Shown here piece after piece: positions 1-7,488 of a stretch of DNA of 10,761 bases. Position 1 is the stretch's first letter, and every line of letters begins with the position of its first letter. Both the position numbers and the translations under genes were made by a program. Source of the stretch: Flavobacteriales bacterium. Lineage in GTDB: Bacteria > Bacteroidota > Bacteroidia > Flavobacteriales_D > Cryomorphaceae. The notes under the pieces are model-generated. The model searched no databases. It was not told where the DNA came from and saw only the letters and a program-made list of their open reading frames with translations. The DNA lies in the NCBI GenBank assembly GCA_020200995.1, contig JAIVHQ010000259.1:1-10761 (forward strand). Reading direction: 5' to 3'.

Positions 1-495
1 GACATTGCACTTTTCAGAAATCTCCTTGAAACTCAAGCCGTCGTAATGGCGCATCATCACCACATCGCGTTGCTCCTTGGGCAGGTTTTCCACCAGTTTG
101 CGCACGTCGCTGTGGATGATGTCGGTGACCCACTGCTCCTCGACATTCATGTCGTCCTGGGCAATGCTGCCGAAAACGTCGTAATTCTCGTCGCTCCGAA
201 CGGCGGGCATTTTCTTGGCTTTGCGAAAGTGGTCGATGCTCAGGTTGTGCGCAATGCGCAACACCCAGGGCAAGAATTTACCTTCTTCGTTGTACTTGCC
301 CTGCTTGAGGGTGCGAATGGCTTTTACAAAAGTTTCCTGAAAGATGTCATCAGCTACCTCGTTGTCGCGCACCAGCACAACAATCTGTGTGTATATGCGT
401 TCCTGATGCCGCTTGAGCAATACTTCGAATGCATTGTCATTTCCGTTGAGGTACGATTGAACCAGCTCCTGATCGGAGTTTTTGAAATTGTGCAT
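1..495 (-). CDS. ECF-type RNA polymerase sigma factor, C-terminus cut by window edge
   Basis: The minus strand reads from ATG at 495 without a stop for 165 codons to the window edge. The start is MHNFKNSDQELVQSYLNGND. Residues about 10-85 look like sigma region 2: a region 2.1-like helix (AFEVLLKRHQERIYTQIVVL), then VADDIFQETFVKA and the core-binding and -10-recognition stretch FLPWVLRIAHNLSIDHFRK. A linker follows, and region 4 begins near residue 126 (VRKLVENLPKEQRDVVMMRH, then YDGLSFKEISEKCNV). The end of the region 4 recognition helix lies outside the window. Unlike most genes here it has a clear Shine-Dalgarno sequence, AGGAG, shortly before the ATG, which supports this start. Such proteins bind core RNA polymerase and direct it to a small regulon. 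No anti-sigma gene is visible, but it could lie downstream, outside the window. The gene is divergent from uvrA. The target regulon cannot be told from sequence. Confidence 0.93.
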   Translation of the reverse strand, partial: MHNFKNSDQELVQSYLNGNDNAFEVLLKRHQERIYTQIVVLVRDNEVADDIFQETFVKAIRTLKQGKYNEEGKFLPWVLRIAHNLSIDHFRKAKKMPAVRSDENYDVFGSIAQDDMNVEEQWVTDIIHSDVRKLVENLPKEQRDVVMMRHYDGLSFKEISEKCNV

Positions 496-576
496 ACTTC
501 TCCTGTGTTAGTGTGAGATTTTTAGGAGTAGACTTGTATGCTATAGGCAATCGTTTTTTTGAGGTTTCACAACAAA

Positions 577-600
577 ATGTTCGGACTCTACTACGAACAT
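577..600. promoter_or_regulatory. Inverted repeat ATGTTCG-N10-CGAACAT, possible operator
   Basis: A perfect 7-bp dyad with a 10-bp spacer lies in the sigma/uvrA divergent gap, about 88 bp before the uvrA start and just downstream of the candidate sigma promoter. The GTTCG/CGAAC half-sites recall the half-site type used by some repressors, but the arrangement matches no operator I can name. It could bind a dimeric regulator or form an RNA hairpin in the sigma leader. Confidence 0.4.
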
Positions 601-607
601 CGAAGCA

Positions 608-638
608 TAAAGATATGTTATCTCGACATAACAACCAA
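608..638 (-). promoter_or_regulatory. Candidate promoter for the ECF sigma gene
   Basis: On the minus strand TATCTTTA (615-608) matches the Bacteroidota -7 consensus TAnnTTTG except at the last base. A TTG (638-636) lies 20 bases upstream, at a plausible -33 position. The leader to the ATG at 495 would be about 105 nt. The whole spacer is occupied by an inverted repeat. Motif-based inference only. Confidence 0.35.
616..633. promoter_or_regulatory. Inverted repeat TGTTAT-N6-ATAACA
   Basis: A perfect 6-bp dyad with a 6-bp spacer fills most of the spacer of the candidate sigma promoter. A protein bound here would cover that promoter. It shares its last base with the next palindrome. Confidence 0.4.
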
Positions 639-648
639 ATATTTGGTT
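633..648. promoter_or_regulatory. 16-bp perfect palindrome AACCAAATATTTGGTT
   Basis: The sequence is its own reverse complement over 16 bp. It lies 39 bp upstream of the uvrA ATG and overlaps the candidate -33 element of the sigma promoter. A palindrome with no loop suggests a protein-binding site rather than an RNA hairpin. The regulator is unknown. Confidence 0.4.
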
Positions 649-687
649 TCTTTGCTCACCGCTTCCACTTAAATTTTTTAGACCTCC

Positions 688-3477
688 ATGCCCAAAACGG
701 CTCCTCCCGCAGTTTCCGCTTCCACCCACATTATAATTAACAAAGCATTCACACACAATCTGAAAGGAATCAGTGTGGCCCTGCCTCGCGGTAAGTTTAT
801 TGTAATCACGGGACTCTCGGGTTCGGGAAAATCTTCGCTTGCATTTGATACCCTTTACGCCGAGGGTCAGCGCCGTTATGTGGAGAGTCTGTCCTCATAC
901 GCCCGTCAGTTTATGGGCAAGATGGACAAGCCCGAAGTGGAGTCGATCACAGGCATCTCCCCCGCCATCGCCATCGAACAAAAGGTTGCCACGCGCACCG
1001 GCCGCTCCACCGTGGGCACTTCGACCGAGATTTATGATTATCTCCGCCTGCTTTTTGCAAGGGCGGGCCGCACCATCAGTCCTGTATCGGGCGAGGAGGT
1101 AAAGCGCGACACCGTGGGCGACGTCACAGCTTATATTTCTTCCCTTCCGGAAAAAACCAGGTGCCTCATCGCCGCGCCCATCGCCCCGAGGAAAGATCGC
1201 ACCCCTGCCGAGCAGGTGGAAGTACTCAAGCAACAGGGCTATGCCCGCATCCGCGTTAATGGACAGACCGTTCGCATCACGAAAAAGACTGAGCTCGAAG
1301 TCGTGGTAGACCGCATTGTCAACAAACCCTGCGACGAAGAAAACCTGGCCCGCATCGGCGACTCGGCCGAAACGGCCTTTTTTGAAGGCCACGGTACCTG
1401 CAACATCGTGGCCCTTACTGATGCTGAAGAGACCCGCACTTTTACCAACAGGTTCGAACGCGACGGCATCGAATTCGAGATACCGAGCGACCACTTTTTC
1501 AGTTTTAACAATCCCCTCGGCGCCTGCCCCACCTGCGAGGGTTTCGGCAGTGTGATCGGCATCGACCCCGAAGCTGTGATTCCCGACAAAGGGCTCAGCA
1601 TCTATCAGGATGCCGTGGCTGCCTGGCGCGGTGAAACCATGGGCGAGTGGAAAAACGAACTCATTTCCACAGCCGATAAATTCGATTTTCCCATTCACCG
1701 CCCCTACCGCGAACTTACTGCGGCTCAAAAAGAACTTCTTTGGACCGGCAATAAGCACTTTCACGGCCTCAACAAATTTTTCAAGTACCTCGAATCAAAG
1801 TCGTACAAAATTCAATACCGCGTGATGCTGAGCCGTTACCGCGGCAAAACCACCTGCCCCGACTGCAAAGGCTCGCGCTTGAGGAAAGAGACGGAACACG
1901 TAAAGGTAGACGGCCACTCCATCACGGAGATCCTCCGAATGCCGGTGAGCGACAGCCTCACACTTTTCAAAAACATCAACCTAAGCGAGACCGACCGCCA
2001 AATCGCCAAGCGGCTCCTCACAGAAATAGAATCGCGCCTCCACTTCCTCAACGAAACGGGTCTGGGTTACCTCAGCCTCGACCGCCTGAGCAACAGTCTC
2101 TCGGGCGGTGAATCGCAACGCATAAAACTCGCCACATGCCTCGGCAGCAGCCTGGTGGGATCGATGTACATCCTCGATGAGCCGAGCATCGGACTGCACA
2201 GCCACGACACGCGAAAGCTGATCGGCGTGCTGCGCTCCCTCCAATCCCTCGGCAACACCGTGATCGTGGTCGAGCACGACGAGGAGATCATGCAAGCCGC
2301 CGATGAGATCATCGACATAGGACCAGGCGCGGGAACTCACGGCGGGGAGGTCGTTTTTCAGGGAAACCACGAAGCCCTCCTGTCGGCAAAAAATTCGCTG
2401 ACCGCAGATTACCTCACTGGGCGTGTCGAAATTGCCGTGCCCGAGAAGCGGCGCAAATGGAAGCACAAGATCACCGTCAAAGGAGCGAGCCAAAACAACC
2501 TCCGCAACATCGACGTGGAATTTCCGCTCGAATGCCTCACCGCTATCACCGGCGTGAGCGGCAGTGGAAAGAGCACCCTCGTGCGCAACATCCTCTACCC
2601 CGCCTTGCAAAAGCAATTTGGTGCCTACGGCGAAAAGGCCGGCGACTTTGACGAATTGGGCGGCAACCTGCAAGCGATCAAAGCCGTGGAGTTTGTGGAC
2701 CAAAACCCGATCGGCAAGAGTTCGCGCTCCAACCCCGTGACCTATGTCAAAGCTTTCGACGACATCCGCAACCTCTACGCCTCGCAAAAGATGGCGCAGG
2801 TGCGCAACTACAAGCCAGGCCATTTCAGCTTCAACGTAAAGGGCGGACGCTGCGAAACCTGCGAGGGCGAGGGTGTGGTGCGCATCGAGATGCAGTTTAT
2901 GGCCGATATCGCCCTCACTTGCGATTCGTGTAAAGGTCGACGCTACAAGTCGGACACCCTCGAAGTAAAATACCGCGGCAAAAACATCGCCGACGTGCTC
3001 AGCATGACGGTCACCGAGGCCATCGCTTTTTTCGCTGAAGACATCAAAAATAACACTGCAGTAAAAATCGTCGAAAAACTCACCCCCCTCGAAAAAACGG
3101 GACTGGGATACGTAAAACTCGGGCAGTCGTCGAGCACCCTGAGCGGCGGCGAGGCGCAGCGCACCAAGTTGGCCGCATTTCTGGCCAAAGGCGACCGCGA
3201 GCCCAACACCCTTTTCATCTTCGACGAGCCCACCACGGGTCTCCATTTTCACGACGTTGCCAAACTCCTCGCCAGCTTCACCGAACTGCTCAACCAGGGC
3301 CACAGTGTGATGGTGATCGAACACAACCTAGACGTCATCAAGTGCGCCGATTGGGTGATCGATCTCGGACCGGGCGGCGGCGATGCCGGCGGCAACCTCG
3401 TATTTGCGGGAACTCCTGAAGGGCTGGCGGAATGTAAGGAGTCGATTACTGCGGGGTACCTGGCGAATAAGCTTTAA
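688..3477 (+). CDS. uvrA: Excinuclease ABC subunit A (UvrA)
   Basis: This is the 929-residue damage-recognition ATPase of nucleotide excision repair. It dimerises, scans DNA with UvrB and loads UvrB at lesions. Two ABC modules are visible. The first Walker A is GLSGSGKSS (42-50), followed by the UvrA-typical AEGQRRYVESLSSYARQF; its signature is LSGGE (471-475) and Walker B ILDEPSIGLH (D497/E498). The second Walker A is GVSGSGKST (622-630), with signature LSGGE (818-822) and Walker B FDEPTTGLH (D846/E847). The UvrB-binding insertion appears present near residues 120-235. The C-terminal zinc module is complete (C722, C725, C745, C748). The N-terminal one keeps CPTC (C280, C283) but not the upstream CxxC pair of E. 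coli UvrA. Length is near normal. The start gives a 15-residue tail before the usual beginning, and no Shine-Dalgarno is seen. Many Bacteroidota carry two UvrA paralogues, so this may be one of two. Confidence 0.97.
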   Translation: MPKTAPPAVSASTHIIINKAFTHNLKGISVALPRGKFIVITGLSGSGKSSLAFDTLYAEGQRRYVESLSSYARQFMGKMDKPEVESITGISPAIAIEQKVATRTGRSTVGTSTEIYDYLRLLFARAGRTISPVSGEEVKRDTVGDVTAYISSLPEKTRCLIAAPIAPRKDRTPAEQVEVLKQQGYARIRVNGQTVRITKKTELEVVVDRIVNKPCDEENLARIGDSAETAFFEGHGTCNIVALTDAEETRTFTNRFERDGIEFEIPSDHFFSFNNPLGACPTCEGFGSVIGIDPEAVIPDKGLSIYQDAVAAWRGETMGEWKNELISTADKFDFPIHRPYRELTAAQKELLWTGNKHFHGLNKFFKYLESKSYKIQYRVMLSRYRGKTTCPDCKGSRLRKETEHVKVDGHSITEILRMPVSDSLTLFKNINLSETDRQIAKRLLTEIESRLHFLNETGLGYLSLDRLSNSLSGGESQRIKLATCLGSSLVGSMYILDEPSIGLHSHDTRKLIGVLRSLQSLGNTVIVVEHDEEIMQAADEIIDIGPGAGTHGGEVVFQGNHEALLSAKNSLTADYLTGRVEIAVPEKRRKWKHKITVKGASQNNLRNIDVEFPLECLTAITGVSGSGKSTLVRNILYPALQKQFGAYGEKAGDFDELGGNLQAIKAVEFVDQNPIGKSSRSNPVTYVKAFDDIRNLYASQKMAQVRNYKPGHFSFNVKGGRCETCEGEGVVRIEMQFMADIALTCDSCKGRRYKSDTLEVKYRGKNIADVLSMTVTEAIAFFAEDIKNNTAVKIVEKLTPLEKTGLGYVKLGQSSSTLSGGEAQRTKLAAFLAKGDREPNTLFIFDEPTTGLHFHDVAKLLASFTELLNQGHSVMVIEHNLDVIKCADWVIDLGPGGGDAGGNLVFAGTPEGLAECKESITAGYLANKL

Positions 3478-3503
3478 TAATATCTGTCCATAAAGTCCGC
3501 TAT

Positions 3504-3690
3504 CATGCCTGTGGCTTGATCTGCGATCTGCCCATGCCTTCGGCTTGGTCCAAGGACTTGCTGTTAAAAAATCGCCACAAGTCAGTCATCCGGCCGCGGC
3601 GGGACTCCTTGCTTTTTAGAACTGCGTGCGCCCATGCCTTTGGCTTGATCATGAGAGTTGCTTATCGAACTTTATGATCCAGCCACTTGA
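3504..3690 (-). repeat. Diverged copies of a dispersed intergenic repeat (minus orientation)
   Basis: The 267-bp gap between the convergent uvrA and ABC exporter genes holds no gene. Read on the minus strand it carries pieces of the repeat found at 7489-7941. Positions 3690-3659 match the segment TCAAGTGGC(C/T)GGATCATAAA and its continuation, with three or so differences. Positions 3650-3633, 3560-3533 and 3521-3504 each carry a unit of the form GATCAAGCC-N3-GGCATG. The copy at 3560-3533 also has the flanking CAAGTCCTTGGA. The copies are older or more degraded than those of the tandem array. Confidence 0.7.
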
Positions 3691-3744
3691 CTGAATTGAC
3701 ATAATCTAATCACAACAAGATCCTTTAAAAAAGAGAACCATAGA

Positions 3745-5490
3745 TCACTCCTTAAACTGAAGGTCGAAAAGCTCTTTATAAGCTCCCTCCATATCGAGGA
3801 GCTCCTGGTGGCTGCCCTGCTCCACAATGCGGCCCTTATCCATTACGATTATCTTATCGGCCTTTTGGATGGTACTGAGGCGGTGTGCGATCACAATGCT
3901 GGTGCGGTTTTCGGTAAGTTTATCGATGGCATTTTGAATCAGAATTTCCGATTCGGTATCGACAGATGAAGTGGCCTCATCGAGGATGAGGATATTGGGC
4001 TCGTAAACGTAAGCCCGAATGAAGCTGATGAGCTGGCGCTGCCCCACGCTGAGCATGCCCCCGCGTTCCATCACGTCGTAATCGTAAGCACCGGGCATCT
4101 TTTCGATAAATCCGGCAGCCCCCACAGCTTCGGCGGCTTTCTCCACAGCCTCGCGACTGATGTCGGGGTTGTTCAGCGTAATATTATTTGCGATGGTATC
4201 CGAAAACAGAAATACATCCTGCAGCACTACAGCCACCTGAGAGCGCAAGTAGGACACATCGTAGTCCCGAATGCTCTTCCCGTCGAAGTAGATGTCGCCC
4301 TTTTGAAATTCGTAAAAACGGTTGATCAGGTTGATCACAGAAGATTTGCCCGCTCCCGTGGCGCCCACGAATGCCACAGTTTGCCCCTCTTCCACTTCAA
4401 AGCTGAGGTCTTTGAGTATGTAATCTTCGTCCACGTAGGCAAAAGAAACGTTCTCAAATCGGATGTTGCCGCGAATCCCCGTCTTCAGGTTGCCCTCGTC
4501 CTCTATGCGCTCATCGATATCGAGCATTCCAAAAACGCGCTCTGAGCCCACCATGCCCATTTGCAACACGTTAAATCGGTCGGCGAGCTGACGTATGGGG
4601 CGGTAGAGCATGTAGATAAACAGGATGAAAGCCACGAGATCGCCCTGAGTCACCTTGTCTTCGATCACGCCGCCCACACCCCACCACACGAGCAGGGCCA
4701 GCGACACGGCGGAAAGAATCTCGACCACCGGAAAGAATACCGAGTACGCCCAAATAGACCGAATGTGGGCCTTGCGGTGGCTGCGGTTGATTTCGATAAA
4801 CTTATCTTTCTCTTCCTTCTCGCGGTTGAATACCTGAACAATGGACATTCCCGTAATATGCTCCTGGACAAATGCATTGAGCCGTGACACCTGTGTACGC
4901 ACCTGCTGAAATGACTTCTTGATGGAGTTCTTGAACACCACCATCGCCAGGACGAGAAACGGAATAGGCACCAGGCTGTACAAGGTGAGCTGCCAGCTGA
5001 TGGCAAACATCACCGCGATCACCACAATGAGCTTGAGCAACTCACCGAGGATGTTGAGCAGTCCCTGTGAAAAAATAGCCGAAATGGTCTCGATGTCGCT
5101 CACGCACCTCGTCACCACCGTGCCGACCGCAGTCTTGTCGAAATACTTGAGCTTAAATGCCGTAATGTGGCTAAAAAGCCGCGAGCGAAGATCGATGGTC
5201 ACCGACTGCCCGATCCAGTTGCTGTAATAGGTCTGATAAAACTGCGCAACAGCCTCGAGCATCAGGATGCCCACCACCAGCAGGGTGAGGTAGAGCAAGC
5301 CTTTGGGGTCGTCGTTGATCACATAAATGTCGATAGCCTTTCCGATGAGCCACGGGCGGGCAACACCCAATGCAGCCAGTACAATGGTCAAAAACAACGC
5401 GAGGTAGAACACCCGCATGTAGGGCTTCGCGTATTCCATGACGCGCCCGAACAGCCCCATGTCGAATGCATTACCTGTTACCTGTGCCAT
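3745..5490 (-). CDS. ABC exporter half-transporter, permease fused to ATPase (MsbA/MDR-like)
   Basis: The 581-residue protein has a transmembrane domain (about 1-310) with hydrophobic stretches near 28-50, 64-84, 150-185 and 250-295, then an ABC ATPase domain (about 340-581). ATPase motifs are complete: Walker A GATGAGKSS (376-384), Q-loop Q424, signature LSVGQRQ (480-486), Walker B ILILDEATS (D504/E505) and H-loop histidine H536. This is the architecture of homodimeric or heterodimeric type IV exporters in the inner membrane, which move lipids, peptides or drugs outward. Substrate cannot be read from the sequence. The signature has V where LSGGQ has G, a common variant. The ATG lies inside the 3' end of truA (20-bp overlap), so the two are probably co-transcribed and perhaps translationally coupled. 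No second half-transporter is adjacent, so a homodimer is the simplest guess. No clear terminator follows the stop. Confidence 0.95.
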   Translation of the reverse strand: MAQVTGNAFDMGLFGRVMEYAKPYMRVFYLALFLTIVLAALGVARPWLIGKAIDIYVINDDPKGLLYLTLLVVGILMLEAVAQFYQTYYSNWIGQSVTIDLRSRLFSHITAFKLKYFDKTAVGTVVTRCVSDIETISAIFSQGLLNILGELLKLIVVIAVMFAISWQLTLYSLVPIPFLVLAMVVFKNSIKKSFQQVRTQVSRLNAFVQEHITGMSIVQVFNREKEEKDKFIEINRSHRKAHIRSIWAYSVFFPVVEILSAVSLALLVWWGVGGVIEDKVTQGDLVAFILFIYMLYRPIRQLADRFNVLQMGMVGSERVFGMLDIDERIEDEGNLKTGIRGNIRFENVSFAYVDEDYILKDLSFEVEEGQTVAFVGATGAGKSSVINLINRFYEFQKGDIYFDGKSIRDYDVSYLRSQVAVVLQDVFLFSDTIANNITLNNPDISREAVEKAAEAVGAAGFIEKMPGAYDYDVMERGGMLSVGQRQLISFIRAYVYEPNILILDEATSSVDTESEILIQNAIDKLTENRTSIVIAHRLSTIQKADKIIVMDKGRIVEQGSHQELLDMEGAYKELFDLQFKE

Positions 5491-6223
5491 TGAATTGCGG
5501 ATATATGATTTCGTCTAAAAATAAGCCTTGCGGATAAGCGGATTTTCCGGCAGCGCCCCGATCCAATGCGTCGAGAACGCTTTTCATGTGGGTTGGCGCC
5601 TCCTTCCCCTCCCCGATCAAAAACAAAGTGCCGACCATAGCGCGCACCATGTTTCTCAAAAAGCGGTTGGCCTCTACGGTAAACACCATTCCTTCCGAAT
5701 TGATTTGCCAATCGGCGCGAAAGAGCTCACAAAAATTGTGCTTAACCTGGGTTTGGCTCTTGCTAAAACTGCTAAAATCGCGGTTTCCCAAAATGGATGC
5801 GCAGGACTCGTTCATGGCGTCAATGTCGAGATCGAAACGGTGGAATACGGAGAACGCGTTGAGGAAGGGATTTTTACGGAAGTGAACATGGTAGGTGTAA
5901 CGCCTGCGCGTGGCACTGAACCTCGCGTGCACATCGGGGGCCACGGCAAAGCAATCGTAAATGGCAATGTCACGCGGGAGCACTGCATTCATCTTGTACA
6001 AAAACTCAGGGGGCAGCTCACCCTCGGTCTCGAAGTGGGCGTAAAAACTCCGCGCATGCACCCCCGTATCGGTGCGGCCGCAACCCATCACCCCTCGATG
6101 GTCGGGCACAAACAGCGAAAGCACGCGCTCAATGGTCTCTTGAACTGTGCTAACTTTGGGCTGAATTTGCCAACCGCAATACTGCGATCCGTCAAAAGCG
6201 AGGTGGAGAAAATAGCGGGACAA
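5471..6223 (-). CDS. truA: tRNA pseudouridine synthase A (TruA)
   Basis: This 250-residue cytosolic enzyme converts uridine to pseudouridine at positions 38-40 of the anticodon arm of tRNAs. The catalytic aspartate is D52 in CGRTDTGVHA (48-57). Other family marks are the N-terminal RYFLHLAFDGSQYCGWQIQP, the RRYTYHV motif (107-113), FSSFSK (150-155) and NRFLRNMVRAMVG (186-198). Length is normal. The start is a TTG at 6223; an in-frame stop lies upstream and there is no ATG or GTG between that stop and the TTG. TTG puts the first family residues right at the N-terminus (MSRYFL), as expected. No Shine-Dalgarno is visible. The 3' end overlaps the exporter gene by 20 bp. The divergent metallophosphoesterase starts only 38 bp away, so the two promoters share a very short region. 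Confidence 0.97.
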   Translation of the reverse strand: MSRYFLHLAFDGSQYCGWQIQPKVSTVQETIERVLSLFVPDHRGVMGCGRTDTGVHARSFYAHFETEGELPPEFLYKMNAVLPRDIAIYDCFAVAPDVHARFSATRRRYTYHVHFRKNPFLNAFSVFHRFDLDIDAMNESCASILGNRDFSSFSKSQTQVKHNFCELFRADWQINSEGMVFTVEANRFLRNMVRAMVGTLFLIGEGKEAPTHMKSVLDALDRGAAGKSAYPQGLFLDEIIYPQFNGTGNR

Positions 6224-6242
6224 GCGGATTCTAATTTTTTTG

Positions 6243-6250
6243 CAAAAGTA
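6243..6250 (-). promoter_or_regulatory. truA: Candidate -7 element for truA and the ABC exporter
   Basis: TACTTTTG on the minus strand fits TAnnTTTG exactly and ends 20 bp before the TTG start, implying a leader of roughly 14 nt. No good TTG is seen at the expected -33 distance, and that upstream region would lie inside the metallophosphoesterase coding sequence. Confidence 0.35.
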
Positions 6251-6260
6251 AGGCTAAAGC

Positions 6261-6764
6261 ATGAAACGCTTCGGATTGATTTCTGACACCCACAGCTACC
6301 TCGACGACCGCATCATCGCACACCTCAAAGACTGCGATGAAATATGGCATGCGGGAGATATCGGCGTGCCCGATGTCACCGACCGACTGGCAGAGTTGGC
6401 GCCGCTGCGCGCCGTTTACGGCAACATCGACGGGGGCGATTTGCGCGCTTCCTTTCCGGAAAATCTGCATTTCGAAACCGAAGGCCTCCGCGTGTGGATC
6501 ACCCACATCGCGGGTACGCCCGGACGTTATCAGCCGCCCATCAGGGAGGTGCTCACGGCAAAAAAGCCGGACCTGTTGGTCTGCGGGCACTCGCACATCT
6601 GCCGTGTGGAGCGCGACAAGCGCTTCGGCCACATTCACATGAACCCGGGCGCCGCAGGGCGACACGGATTTCACAAGGTGCGCACCTTGTTAAAGTTTGA
6701 AGTGGAAAAAGGAAAACTCGAAAACCTACGCGTGGTAGAGCTCGGAAGCCGGAGTAGGTCGTGA
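6261..6764 (+). CDS. YfcE/MJ0936-type metallophosphoesterase
   Basis: The 167-residue protein is a minimal calcineurin-like phosphoesterase. All metal-binding motifs are visible: D9 and H11 (SDTH), D33 (AGDIG), N55 (YGNID), H82 (THIAG), H110 and H112 (GHSH), followed by NPG (128-130). Two divalent metals at such a site hydrolyse phosphodiesters; characterised relatives act on model phosphodiesters or small nucleotides, but the natural substrate here is unknown. There is no signal peptide or membrane segment, so it is cytosolic. The usual GNCD or GNHD motif reads GNID, a mild variation. A weak AAGG lies before the ATG. It is divergent from truA, with which it may share a promoter region. Its stop faces the stop of the next gene across 70 bp. 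The Arg/Ser-rich tail (GSRSRS) is not part of the fold. Confidence 0.93.
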   Translation: MKRFGLISDTHSYLDDRIIAHLKDCDEIWHAGDIGVPDVTDRLAELAPLRAVYGNIDGGDLRASFPENLHFETEGLRVWITHIAGTPGRYQPPIREVLTAKKPDLLVCGHSHICRVERDKRFGHIHMNPGAAGRHGFHKVRTLLKFEVEKGKLENLRVVELGSRSRS

Positions 6765-6834
6765 CTTTCGACTCTTCATTTTTTGCCGAAAGGCTAAAAT
6801 AAATCTCCTAAAAATAGACGTTGAGCCAAGCCAT

Positions 6835-7413
6835 CTACATTTTGGGCTTTCCAAACCTGTAGCTCAATCCCAGTTTGTAAATATTGTAATTGTACTTCTC
6901 TTGAAAATCGTTCAGAATGAAGTGGAAAAGGAAAGATCCACTTACGTAAAAGTTGCTGCGCAAAATGGGATAATCAAGCCCCGGTCCGAAGCCTATGTAG
7001 TGCAATCCTGATTTGCGGTAAGGATCTTCCGGGCGACAGGTACAATAATCCCCTTGCATGTAATTCAGCTCGAGAAAGCCCATTGCCTTCTCATTCTTGA
7101 TGAAGTCGTACTGCAAAAAACCACCCGTCAAGAAGAAATTTTCGGTTGGCACCTGTGTACCCCGCGTGTGTATCGAATTGACCTGAACACCGGCATAAAG
7201 GCCGCGGGTAATCGAAACTGACACCTGTGTGCTCCATGTAATCTCATGATGGTTTTGAAGTTCACCATCTGAATGAGGAATATAGGCGAACCCCGAATTG
7301 ACCCGAAGCGCGCTCAGAAAATAACCGGAATTGGAATCAGAAAAATCCTGCGCGGAGGCCGTTTGCAGGCAGCAAACTACGCAAACCATTGCGGCAATGA
7401 GCACTTTTTTCAT
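6835..7413 (-). CDS. Secreted, probably outer-membrane beta-barrel protein of unknown function
   Basis: I do not recognise the family. From the ATG at 7413 the 192-residue product starts with a signal peptide: MKK, a hydrophobic core (VLIAAMVCVVCCL) and a likely signal peptidase I site ASA|QD after residue 21. The mature part has alternating hydrophobic and polar stretches rich in Gly and aromatic residues, for example ITRGLYAGVQVNS, FFLTGGFLQYDF, FYVSGSFLFHFIL and a final YKLGLSYRFG. This resembles a small outer-membrane beta-barrel of 8 strands or so. Two close cysteines (C124, C126) lie in a likely loop. The frame extends 15 codons upstream to another ATG at 7458, but the signal peptide argues for 7413. 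No Shine-Dalgarno is clear. It stands alone, with the tandem repeat array upstream. Confidence 0.75.
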   Translation of the reverse strand: MKKVLIAAMVCVVCCLQTASAQDFSDSNSGYFLSALRVNSGFAYIPHSDGELQNHHEITWSTQVSVSITRGLYAGVQVNSIHTRGTQVPTENFFLTGGFLQYDFIKNEKAMGFLELNYMQGDYCTCRPEDPYRKSGLHYIGFGPGLDYPILRSNFYVSGSFLFHFILNDFQEKYNYNIYKLGLSYRFGKPKM

Positions 7414-7488
7414 TTCAGTCTTTTGCACCGTCTCGGCTTTGACATTGGAGCCGAGCATAGCGCAGCTCGAAGATCAAATTCTTGGATC

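Noticed and set aside
46..516. Plus-strand open frame starting MAHHHH, resembling a histidine tag
   Set aside because: It is the antisense of the ECF sigma gene; the histidine run is the complement of the VVMMRH coding stretch. The sigma reading has clear family motifs and a Shine-Dalgarno.
895..1764. 289-codon minus-strand frame
   Set aside because: Entirely antisense to uvrA, whose motifs run through it. Long antisense frames are expected in G/C-rich third-position coding DNA.
1981..3324. 447-codon minus-strand frame
   Set aside because: Antisense to the second half of uvrA, with no recognisable domain and a mirror composition rich in His, Val and Ala.
5528..6286. 252-codon plus-strand frame
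   Set aside because: Antisense to truA and running into the metallophosphoesterase start; TruA motifs on the other strand are decisive.
6782..6803. Small GCC-GAAA-GGC hairpin with flanking T and A runs as a terminator between convergent genes
   Set aside because: Only a 3-bp G/C stem plus an A/T extension with a bulge, and no T-run after it on either strand; too weak to call.
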